Positions 1 to 5,297 of a stretch of 8,433 bases of DNA are shown piece after piece. The position numbers and the translations under genes are program-made. The notes beneath the pieces were generated by a model that was given only the letters and a program-made list of their open reading frames with translations, did no database searches and was not told the origin of the DNA. The stretch is from Actinomycetota bacterium (GTDB lineage Bacteria; Actinomycetota; Acidimicrobiia; Acidimicrobiales; Microtrichaceae). The first letter of the stretch is position 1, and every line of letters starts with the position of its first letter. Location of the stretch: the NCBI GenBank assembly GCA_009700815.1, contig WLLG01000073.1:1-8433 (forward strand). The letters run 5' to 3'.

Positions 1-131
1 AGCTGTGTGTACTGCGGGGTCAGGCCACATTTCGAGGCCACATTGACGACAAGGGTGACCTTTCCATCTAGACCGGCGAGTACTCCAGGTGTTCCATCAA
101 GGGCGGCAAGATCAGTTTGGTACAGGGACAT
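1..131 (-). CDS. Glutathione peroxidase family protein, N-terminal part (cut by window edge)
   Basis: Reading the minus strand from the ATG at 131 gives 43 codons that run off the left edge. The sequence holds the glutathione peroxidase N-terminus: a short polar start, LDGKVTLVVNVASKCGLTPQ, and then YTQ. The motif NVASKCGLT is the peroxidatic loop. The catalytic residue is cysteine (C35, codon TGT), not selenocysteine, so this is the bacterial Cys-type enzyme. Such enzymes reduce peroxides and are usually recharged by thioredoxin rather than glutathione (family knowledge). No good Shine-Dalgarno precedes the ATG. A TAAACT box six bases upstream suggests a leaderless mRNA. It diverges from the disulfide-formation operon, which makes a shared redox theme plausible. 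The resolving cysteine and the C-terminal half lie outside the window, so the recycling mechanism cannot be read. Confidence 0.88.
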   Translation of the reverse strand, partial: MSLYQTDLAALDGTPGVLAGLDGKVTLVVNVASKCGLTPQYTQ

Positions 132-137
132 AGGTCC

Positions 138-143
138 AGTTTA
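138..143 (-). promoter_or_regulatory. -10 box of the glutathione peroxidase gene (leaderless)
   Basis: On the minus strand TAAACT fits TANNNT and is followed by six bases (132-137) and then the ATG at 131, so transcription would begin at or next to the start codon. A poor -35-like TTGGAA lies at 158-163 (minus) with only a 14-base spacer. This is a call by eye. Confidence 0.45.
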
Positions 144-175
144 GTCGACTTAGAACTTTCCAAGAAACTGCTCAG

Positions 176-194
176 ACAACTCCCAATGAGTTGT
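176..194. promoter_or_regulatory. Inverted repeat, possible operator shared by gpx and dsb promoters
   Basis: ACAACTC, five bases, then GAGTTGT form a perfect 7-bp dyad. It lies in the 100-base spacer between the divergent peroxidase and disulfide-formation genes. Its right arm touches the proposed -35 of the plus-strand operon, and it sits about 45-63 bases upstream of the minus-strand start. That placement suits a transcription factor that represses one side and activates the other. No regulator gene is visible in the window. It is not followed by a T-run, so it is not a terminator. Confidence 0.4.
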
Positions 195-221
195 TGTGGG
201 ACTCAGTGCCGCCGGTACACT
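194..221 (+). promoter_or_regulatory. Promoter of the dsbB-like/thioredoxin operon
   Basis: TTGTGG (194-199) and TACACT (216-221) are separated by 16 bases and match a housekeeping sigma promoter. The ATG at 232 lies ten bases after the -10, so the mRNA would have almost no leader. This fits the lack of a Shine-Dalgarno and argues against the in-frame GTG at 196, which would lie inside the -35. Confidence 0.42.
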
Positions 222-231
222 CAGTACAGCC

Positions 232-861
232 ATGGACGTCGATACCGTCACTTTGTTTTTAGCGATGCTTGCAGTTCTGGGCATCGGGTTTTTACTGGTC
301 TGCTTGGTGTTCTCTGTTGTCGCAGTTATCCATGGCTCGCGAACCGCAACCAAGCGACCAGCGCTGCCGGAATCGCTGCTGCCTCTCCGAACGGGAATCG
401 GCCAAGTCGCATTGCCACTAGCATTTTGTGTAGCACTTACCTGCACCCTAGGAAGCCTGTACCTCTCCGAAGTAGCCAAGTTTCCGCCCTGCGAACTGTG
501 CTGGTTTCAGCGCATAGTTATGTACCCGCAGGTGATCATTTTGGGGATCGCAGCGCTCAGACGTGATGTGCTGGTCAAGTGGTATTCGGTGCCGCTCGTG
601 ATCATTGGTATTGGCATCTCGATTTATCATTATCTGGTGGAACGATTCCCCTCCACTGTCACATTCTCCTGCACTGGAGACGTTCCGTGCTCAACTGTCT
701 GGGTCTGGAAATTCCATTTCCTCTCGATTCCTGCGATGGCCGGCATCGGGTTTGCCCTTATAGCCGTGCTGGCATTGCTGGCATGCAACGTCGAACAACC
801 TGCCCAAAACCAGCCAGCGCTTGATAGCACTGAACCTAAAAGCGAAAATGAGGACGCATGA
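232..861 (+). CDS. DsbB/BdbC-type disulfide bond formation membrane protein
   Basis: A 209-residue multi-spanning membrane protein. It carries the two cysteine pairs of the DsbB/BdbC family: PPCELCWFQRI (C87, C90) in the first periplasmic loop position, and C147/C153 in FSCTGDVPCS in the second. Known members pass electrons from a DsbA-like thiol oxidase to quinone and so recharge the oxidase. Hydrophobic stretches lie near residues 7-31, 57-78, 93-110, 117-135 and 165-185. The first is an extra helix relative to the usual four-helix core. The C-terminal tail after 186 is polar. I chose ATG 232 because a -10 box ends ten bases upstream. An in-frame GTG at 196 would add 12 residues (MGLSAAGTLSTA) but overlaps the putative -35. 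The stop overlaps the next gene's start by ATGA, which implies translational coupling with its probable redox partner. Confidence 0.88.
   Translation: MDVDTVTLFLAMLAVLGIGFLLVCLVFSVVAVIHGSRTATKRPALPESLLPLRTGIGQVALPLAFCVALTCTLGSLYLSEVAKFPPCELCWFQRIVMYPQVIILGIAALRRDVLVKWYSVPLVIIGIGISIYHYLVERFPSTVTFSCTGDVPCSTVWVWKFHFLSIPAMAGIGFALIAVLALLACNVEQPAQNQPALDSTEPKSENEDA
850..854 (+). promoter_or_regulatory. Ribosome binding site inside the end of the dsbB-like gene
   Basis: GAGGA lies three bases before the ATG at 858, inside the last codons of the upstream gene. With the ATGA overlap it supports reinitiation, so the two redox proteins would be made together. Confidence 0.5.
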
Positions 862-1616
862 ACGAACAGAAGCATGAGGGTGCAGACCCCTACTCAAATC
901 TTACAAATCGAACCACGGGCAACCGGCCAAAAACTGGCCTGATCATTGTGGGCGCAACCGTAGCGGTGGTGCTGGTTCTTGGCGCCGTAGCGTTCTTTGT
1001 TACACGCAGCGAGAACAACGCAGACACTGCAGCGATCTCGAACGACACAGGTGCGCAGGCCGCACAGAACGCAGAGCAGGAACAGGCCTCGGTCACCGTA
1101 ATCGGCGAACCGTTAGCCGCTTACCCCCAAACCAGTTCCATGGTGGCGCCGCCAGCCGAGGACCCTGCCGTTGGGCAAACGCCGCCAGTGCTTGAGGGAT
1201 CTAGTTTCGATGGCAGTCCTGTAAAGATCGATCCTGCTGATGGGCGAGCCAAGGTAGTGATCTTCGTTGCGCACTGGTGCCCGCACTGCCAGGCAGAGGT
1301 CCCGCTCATTCAGAAATGGATCGACGAGGGTAATAAGCCAGAGAACGTTGACTTCTATGCTGTCAGCACCTCGGTGAAGCGAGATCAGGCCAATTACCCA
1401 CCCTCAAAGTGGGTTGTCAAAGAAGGCTTTACTCCCAAGGTGATGCTGGACGATCCTGCTGGTAGTGCCGCTGTGGCATATGGTCTGCCCGGGTTTCCCT
1501 ACTTCGTCATGATGGACTCGGCGGGCAAAGTCACCCAGCGTGCCTCTGGTGAGGTTCCAATTGATCAGTTTGGGACACTTGTAACGGCTCTTGGGTCTCA
1601 GCAGGCAGCCTCATAA
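858..1616 (+). CDS. Membrane-anchored thioredoxin-fold thiol oxidase (TlpA/ResA-like with a DsbA-type CPHC site)
   Basis: A 252-residue protein. Polar N-terminus (1-26), one membrane anchor (about 27-48, positive side inside), a low-complexity Ala/Gln/Asn linker (about 50-105), then a thioredoxin-fold domain outside the membrane. The active site is VAHWCPHCQAEVP, with W140 and C141-P-H-C144. CPHC is the dipeptide found in strongly oxidising E. coli DsbA, whereas TlpA/ResA reductases usually have other dipeptides. The cis-proline is probably P214 in GFPYFVMMD. Known relatives oxidise or reduce thiols of exported proteins. Its overlap with the DsbB/BdbC-like gene suggests it is the oxidase recharged by that protein (inference). 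A terminator follows directly. An alternative reading is a thiol reductase fed by a CcdA-type protein, but no such gene is present here. Confidence 0.87.
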   Translation: MNEQKHEGADPYSNLTNRTTGNRPKTGLIIVGATVAVVLVLGAVAFFVTRSENNADTAAISNDTGAQAAQNAEQEQASVTVIGEPLAAYPQTSSMVAPPAEDPAVGQTPPVLEGSSFDGSPVKIDPADGRAKVVIFVAHWCPHCQAEVPLIQKWIDEGNKPENVDFYAVSTSVKRDQANYPPSKWVVKEGFTPKVMLDDPAGSAAVAYGLPGFPYFVMMDSAGKVTQRASGEVPIDQFGTLVTALGSQQAAS

Positions 1617-1640
1617 GGCAAACTGCCTCAGGCTGTTTTT
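1606..1640 (+). terminator. Rho-independent terminator of the dsb operon
   Basis: CAGCCT (1606-1611) pairs with AGGCTG (1630-1635) and is followed at once by TTTTT (1636-1640). An inner hairpin GGCA-AAC-TGCC (1617-1627) can stack inside. The outer 5' arm overlaps the last codons of the thioredoxin-fold gene, whose stop TAA is at 1614-1616. It ends plus-strand transcription before the convergent quinone oxidoreductase gene. Confidence 0.65.
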
Positions 1641-1684
1641 GGCTAAGAAGTGGGGCAGTCCTTGGCTAAGAACTCAGGCAGGCC
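1639..1684. repeat. Imperfect 23-bp tandem duplication at the 3' end of the quinone oxidoreductase gene
   Basis: Bases 1639-1661 and 1662-1684 match at 19 of 23 positions by my alignment. Both copies begin with TTGGCTAAGAA and share GGCA. The second copy includes the minus-strand stop codon (1666-1668) and last codons of the oxidoreductase. The first copy lies just beyond the stop and touches the T-run of the terminator. Confidence 0.6.
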
Positions 1685-2637
1685 TTGCCCACGAGTCTGC
1701 GATCGAGCAGATCTCGAAGGGCACTCCCTGCCTCGGCCAGCGCATAGGACTGTGGCTCGACCGGGGTAATCGCTCCTTCTTCTATTGCCGCTATGACCTC
1801 TCCAAGGAGCGTGGCGTTGTCTGCAGGGTTTCCCATTGCCCAAGCGCCCCAGTCAACACCAATGACCTGACGGTTGCGGAGCAGAATTTGATTAGCGGGA
1901 AGCGATGGAATGACACCCGAGGCAAACCCGATGACCAGGTATCGGCCATTGTTTCCTAGGGACCGCAATGCAGACTCTGCGAGTGGTCCGCCCACTGGGT
2001 CAACCACGATGTCGGCCCCGCCGCCGGTCAACTCTCGAACCCGAGTCTTCAGGTCCTCAGTCGAGGAATCAATCACCCCGTGCGCCCCTCGCTCAATACA
2101 GAGTCGAAGCTTCTCACTTGTCGATGCCACGGCGATGACCTTGGCTCCATGAGCCCTCGCAACGTCAATCATTGCCAGACCGACTCCGCCTGCGGCGCCA
2201 AGCACGACCACCCATTCTTCTGGCGCAAGCTGAGTTCGTTGGGTGAGCGAGTACCAAGCTGTTGCATAGCTCTGTGTCATCGTCGCTGCTTGCGCAAAGC
2301 TCAGGCGGTCAGGAATGGGAACGATCTGAGAAGGGCTCAGAACTGCTTCGTCGGCAAATCCGCCGAGTCCAATGGATGCAAAGACCCGGTCGCCGACGTT
2401 GAAGCCCTGAACCTGTTCGCCTATCTCGGTAATCTCGCCAGCAATCTCAGATCCTGGGATGAACGGCAGTTGCGGCCGAATCTGGTATTTGCCTTGCACA
2501 AACAGTGCATCCACATAGTTCAGCCCGCTAGCCCAGATATGCACTCTGACCTGATGTGCCGAACATGGTGCAGTTGGAAGCTGTTCTACAACAAGGGATT
2601 CGGGCTCGCCTAGCTCTCGACACATCACAGCACGCAT
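1666..2637 (-). CDS. Zinc-independent NADPH:quinone oxidoreductase (MDR superfamily)
   Basis: A 323-residue protein with the order of the quinone oxidoreductase branch of medium-chain dehydrogenases/reductases. A GroES-like N-terminal domain carries LPFIPGSEIAGEI (58-69) and VGDRV (81-85). A Rossmann domain with the nucleotide motif GAAGGVG (147-153) follows. The cysteine-rich zinc loop of alcohol dehydrogenases is absent, so it should be zinc-free. Members reduce quinones or other activated carbonyl or ene compounds with NADPH in the cytoplasm. The true substrate cannot be read. Length is normal for the family. There is no clear Shine-Dalgarno; a TAAGCT box six bases upstream of ATG suggests a leaderless transcript. 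It is convergent with the dsb operon and divergent from the FAD oxidoreductase across 26 bases, so shared control with that gene is likely. Confidence 0.87.
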   Translation of the reverse strand: MRAVMCRELGEPESLVVEQLPTAPCSAHQVRVHIWASGLNYVDALFVQGKYQIRPQLPFIPGSEIAGEITEIGEQVQGFNVGDRVFASIGLGGFADEAVLSPSQIVPIPDRLSFAQAATMTQSYATAWYSLTQRTQLAPEEWVVVLGAAGGVGLAMIDVARAHGAKVIAVASTSEKLRLCIERGAHGVIDSSTEDLKTRVRELTGGGADIVVDPVGGPLAESALRSLGNNGRYLVIGFASGVIPSLPANQILLRNRQVIGVDWGAWAMGNPADNATLLGEVIAAIEEGAITPVEPQSYALAEAGSALRDLLDRRLVGKACLSS

Positions 2638-2643
2638 GAGATG

Positions 2644-2649
2644 AGCTTA
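2644..2649 (-). promoter_or_regulatory. -10 box of the quinone oxidoreductase gene (leaderless)
   Basis: Minus-strand TAAGCT is followed by six bases (2638-2643) and then the ATG at 2637, the same geometry as the peroxidase gene. The -35 would fall inside the start of the divergent FAD gene and is not well conserved. It overlaps the opposing -10 by two bases. Confidence 0.42.
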
Positions 2650-2653
2650 GGCT
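2648..2653 (+). promoter_or_regulatory. -10 box of the FAD oxidoreductase gene
   Basis: TAGGCT fits TANNNT and ends ten bases before the ATG at 2664, leaving a leader of about 0-4 bases. AGGAA at 2656-2660 could act as a weak ribosome site if transcription starts earlier, within the quinone oxidoreductase gene. Confidence 0.35.
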
Positions 2654-2663
2654 GTAGGAACTG

Positions 2664-4088
2664 ATGGACATTGAGAAGGAACACGCTCGGAAAGCATTGC
2701 AGCACTCACATGGATCAGTCCTGTGGCTCGATCGTGCAGACCGACCACCAGAAAATGAGTCTCTCGAGGGCACTGTCCAGGCTGATCTTGCAGTGGTCGG
2801 TGGTGGCTTCACCGGACTTTGGACGGCCCTGCAGGCGAAAGAGCGGGACCCATCCCTTGAAGTCATCCTGATCGATTCCGGAAGAATCGGCGAGCAGGCT
2901 TCCTCTAGGAACGGCGGGTTTCTATCCGCCACGTTGACTCATGGGCTAGCCAACGGTGTGGCTAGGTTTCCGAAACAGGTCAGGGAACTCGTGCGGCTGG
3001 GTCAAGAGAATTTTGATGGCCTAGTAGCCAGCCTGCAGACTCACCAGATTGACGCTGCTCTCGAGCTGACTGGCAACCTGATTGTGGCCGATGCCGCATG
3101 GCAAGTCAGTGGGGTTGCTGAGTTTGTTGACTTACTCAAAGAGTATGGCGAGCAGGCTGAATTCCTTGAGGCTGAACAAGCTCGGGCTCAGGTGCACTCT
3201 CCGACCTATCTTGCTGCGGCCCAAGTTGACTCAGGTGAGGGATTAGTAGATCCGGCTCGCCTCGCTTGGGGACTTGCCGCTGCCTGCCGGCGACTGGGGG
3301 TGCGAATCTTCGACAACACCACCATGGTGACCATGTTGCGCAGTGGAGCAGGAGTTTTGCTGCGCACTCAGAGCCCGGGCAGTCCTGGTGGAGAGATTCG
3401 AGCGAATGCCGTGGTGCTCGGCACCGGCGCATTCCAAAGCCCGTTACGGGCCATCAATCGGCGTGTGGTGCCGGTGTACGACTATGTCCTTGCTACCGAA
3501 CCGTTGAGTTCCCAGCAGTTGGACTCGGTTGGCTGGAAGGGCCGCCAAGGCCTAGCTGATACATCCAATCAATTCCATTACTACCGCCTGACTCAAGACA
3601 ACCGAATTCTCTGGGGCGGCTACGACGCGGTGTTCTACAACTGGGGCAAAGTGCATCCAACGCTTGATCAACGCCCTGAGTCGCATCAACTGCTGGCCGA
3701 ACAGTTCTTTCGGACGTTTCCACAGCTAGAGGGTTTGCAGTTCAGTCATCGTTGGGGGGGAGTGATTGACACCTCGACAAGGTTTTCGGTGGGCTTTGGT
3801 ACTGCCCTAGATGGCAGAGTTGCCTATGCGGTTGGCTATACCGGCCTAGGGGTGGGCGCTACCAGGTTTGGTGCTCGTGTATGTCTTGACTTGCTGTATC
3901 AACCGCAATCGGAATTGCTGCAGCTTGACCTGGTACGCAAGAAGATGTTGCCGTTTCCGCCGGAGCCAATTCGCACTGCTGGGATCCAGTACACGCGCCG
4001 GGCAATTGCCCGAGCCGATGCTCAGCAAGGCCGGCGGGGTGCTTGGCTGAGAACCTTGGATGCTCTAGGGCTTGGATTCGATAGCTAG
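2664..4088 (+). CDS. FAD-dependent oxidoreductase, DAO family, PuuB/OrdL-like
   Basis: A 474-residue flavoprotein. After a 40-residue N-terminal segment comes the dinucleotide-binding fold: DLAVVGGGFTGLWTAL (GGGFTG, 46-51), an acidic residue ending the second strand (D71) and SSRNGG (80-85). The last matches the ASGRNGG motif of gamma-glutamylputrescine oxidase PuuB and its OrdL relatives. The C-terminal half keeps YYRLTQDNRILWGGYD, FFRTFPQLEGLQFSHRWGG and GYTGLGVGATRFG, all recognisable from that group. Such enzymes oxidise amines or amino acids to aldehyde or keto products. The exact substrate is unknown. A PatD-like aldehyde dehydrogenase lies downstream in the same direction, which supports amine breakdown, but two acyl-CoA lyases and a channel gene lie between. 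A run of seven G at 3754-3760 lies in the RWGGV codons; the frame is intact. There is no obvious terminator after the stop. Confidence 0.82.
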   Translation: MDIEKEHARKALQHSHGSVLWLDRADRPPENESLEGTVQADLAVVGGGFTGLWTALQAKERDPSLEVILIDSGRIGEQASSRNGGFLSATLTHGLANGVARFPKQVRELVRLGQENFDGLVASLQTHQIDAALELTGNLIVADAAWQVSGVAEFVDLLKEYGEQAEFLEAEQARAQVHSPTYLAAAQVDSGEGLVDPARLAWGLAAACRRLGVRIFDNTTMVTMLRSGAGVLLRTQSPGSPGGEIRANAVVLGTGAFQSPLRAINRRVVPVYDYVLATEPLSSQQLDSVGWKGRQGLADTSNQFHYYRLTQDNRILWGGYDAVFYNWGKVHPTLDQRPESHQLLAEQFFRTFPQLEGLQFSHRWGGVIDTSTRFSVGFGTALDGRVAYAVGYTGLGVGATRFGARVCLDLLYQPQSELLQLDLVRKKMLPFPPEPIRTAGIQYTRRAIARADAQQGRRGAWLRTLDALGLGFDS

Positions 4089-4117
4089 ACCCGTACAGTC
4101 TCTCGGATGCCAGCGAA

Positions 4118-4147
4118 TTGCTCATCCTTGCTCTTGCTCCGTAACGT
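4118..4147 (+). promoter_or_regulatory. Candidate promoter of the mcl gene pair
   Basis: TTGCTC (4118-4123) and TAACGT (4142-4147) are 18 bases apart in the 109-base gap before mcl. Transcription would start near 4154, giving a leader of about 40 bases that includes the ribosome site. TTGCTC occurs two more times (4128 and 4134), so the -35 assignment is not unique. Confidence 0.35.
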
Positions 4148-4186
4148 CAGAGTGTTCTGGTTCGGCAGTTCGGCTATTCGCTTCAC

Positions 4187-4191
4187 AGGAG
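4187..4191 (+). promoter_or_regulatory. Ribosome binding site deciding the mcl start
   Basis: AGGAG lies six bases before the ATG at 4198. An in-frame ATG at 4192 directly abuts it and is too close, and the open frame further upstream (from 4072) overlaps the preceding gene. This sets the start at 4198, which also matches where family members begin. Confidence 0.7.
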
Positions 4192-4197
4192 ATGACT

Positions 4198-5241
4198 ATG
4201 CGTAACCCCAAAGATTTCTTCAAGCCTCTCGCTGCTGGCGCTCCCGAGCCACTCAGAGAGATTCCCTTTCGCCCATCTCGAATGATTCACTTCTTCCCGC
4301 CGCACCTAGAGAAGGTCACGGCCAAACTTCCCGAGATTGCACCGACGGTGGATGTCCTGCTGGGCAACTTGGAAGATGCAATACCTATGGATGCCAAAGA
4401 GGCAGCCCGAGAGGGACTCGTTCGTGTGGCAAAAACTGTCCCGATGGGGGATACACAGCTTTGGACCAGGGTGAACAGCTTGGACTCGCCATGGGCACTT
4501 GATGACCTTGAGGTACTTGTTGGTGAAGTGGGGGACAAGCTTGACGTCATCATGATTCCCAAGGTCGAAGGGCCCGAAGACATCCATTATGTGGATCGCC
4601 TGTTGGCACAGCTCGAAGCTAAGGCTGGCCTGAAGAAGCCGCTGATGGTCCATGCAATTTTGGAGACAGCGCGTGGAGTGGCCAACGTCGAAGAGATCTG
4701 CGCCGCTTCGCCACGCATGCAGGGCCTGTCACTTGGGCCGGCGGACTTGGCTGCGAATCGCCGGATGAAAACCACAAGAGTGGGTGGCGGTCACCCGGGT
4801 TACCTAGTTCGTGAAGATCCGCATACAGACGAAGGCCCTCGCACGACCTATCAGCAGGACCTATGGCACTACACCATTGCGCGCATGGTGGATGCCTGCG
4901 CAGCGAATGGGATCCTTCCCTATTACGGGCCTTTTGGTGACATCAAAGATGTGCTTGCCTGCGAGGATCAATTCCGCAACGCGTATTTGCTGGGCTGCGT
5001 GGGAGCGTGGTCGCTGCACCCAGTACAGATTGCAATTGCGAAGAAGGTCTTCTCACCAGAACCTTCCGAGGTTGACCATGCCCGCGAGGTAATCGAAGCC
5101 ATGGGCGACGGCACAGGGGCCATCATGTTGAACGGAAAGATGGAGGACGATGCCTCGGTCAAGCAGTGCCATGTTGTGGTTGAACTGGCTAGGCAACTGT
5201 CCGAGCGCGACCCCGAACTTGCAGCTAGTTACGGCTTCTAG
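4198..5241 (+). CDS. mcl: Malyl-CoA / beta-methylmalyl-CoA lyase (HpcH/HpaI-CitE superfamily)
   Basis: A 347-residue cytoplasmic enzyme. It follows the Chloroflexus malyl-CoA lyase closely, as far as I recall that sequence: FYKPLA-like start (FFKPLAAGAPEP), HFFPPH, GNLEDAIPMDAKEAAR (56-71), DVIMIPKVEGP, LSLGPADLAA, KTTRVGGGHP, YQQDLWHYTIARMVD, YGPFGDIKD and LLGCVGAWSLHP. Likely active-site residues are R91, E156 and D183. Their spacing matches R76, E141 and D168 of the Rhodobacter enzyme. The lid motif NGKMEDDA (312-319) is present. Family members reversibly split malyl-CoA to acetyl-CoA and glyoxylate and beta-methylmalyl-CoA to propionyl-CoA and glyoxylate; some also split citramalyl-CoA. 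The start is set by AGGAG at 4187-4191. It lies 56 bases before a second CitE-fold enzyme, and the two probably share an mRNA. Confidence 0.9.
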   Translation: MRNPKDFFKPLAAGAPEPLREIPFRPSRMIHFFPPHLEKVTAKLPEIAPTVDVLLGNLEDAIPMDAKEAAREGLVRVAKTVPMGDTQLWTRVNSLDSPWALDDLEVLVGEVGDKLDVIMIPKVEGPEDIHYVDRLLAQLEAKAGLKKPLMVHAILETARGVANVEEICAASPRMQGLSLGPADLAANRRMKTTRVGGGHPGYLVREDPHTDEGPRTTYQQDLWHYTIARMVDACAANGILPYYGPFGDIKDVLACEDQFRNAYLLGCVGAWSLHPVQIAIAKKVFSPEPSEVDHAREVIEAMGDGTGAIMLNGKMEDDASVKQCHVVVELARQLSERDPELAASYGF

Positions 5242-5255
5242 TTCTCTCCCTAGAA
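5236..5255 (+). other. Small hairpin over the mcl stop codon
   Basis: TTCTAG (5236-5241) pairs with CTAGAA (5250-5255) across an eight-base loop. The stem is short and AT-rich with no T-run, so it is unlikely to be a full terminator. It might help stabilise or process the mRNA between the two lyase genes. Confidence 0.3.
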
Positions 5256-5259
5256 ATTC

Positions 5260-5276
5260 TGTCCTGACCTGTCCTG
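5260..5276. repeat. Direct repeat TGTCCTG x2 in the mcl-mcl2 spacer
   Basis: TGTCCTG occurs at 5260-5266 and 5270-5276, one DNA helical turn apart (10 bases), 22 bases before the next start codon. It could be a protein-binding site or chance. Confidence 0.35.
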
Positions 5277-5297
5277 CTACACGAAACGAGAAATGTC

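Noticed and set aside
196..231. GTG at 196 as start of the DsbB-like gene
   Set aside because: It would lie inside the probable -35 box, has no ribosome site, and the added 12 residues do not resemble the family; ATG 232 fits the promoter spacing better.
117..566. 149-codon plus-strand open frame near the left end
   Set aside because: It crosses the divergent promoter region and runs through the DsbB-like gene in another frame, with no family-like motif.
2080..2613. 177-codon open frame on the plus strand
   Set aside because: It is antisense to the well-supported quinone oxidoreductase, has no recognisable motif and shows no ribosome site.
4072..4197. Longer N-terminus for the malyl-CoA lyase
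   Set aside because: The extra frame overlaps the end of the FAD gene and covers the promoter-like region; AGGAG at 4187-4191 and family alignment place the start at 4198.
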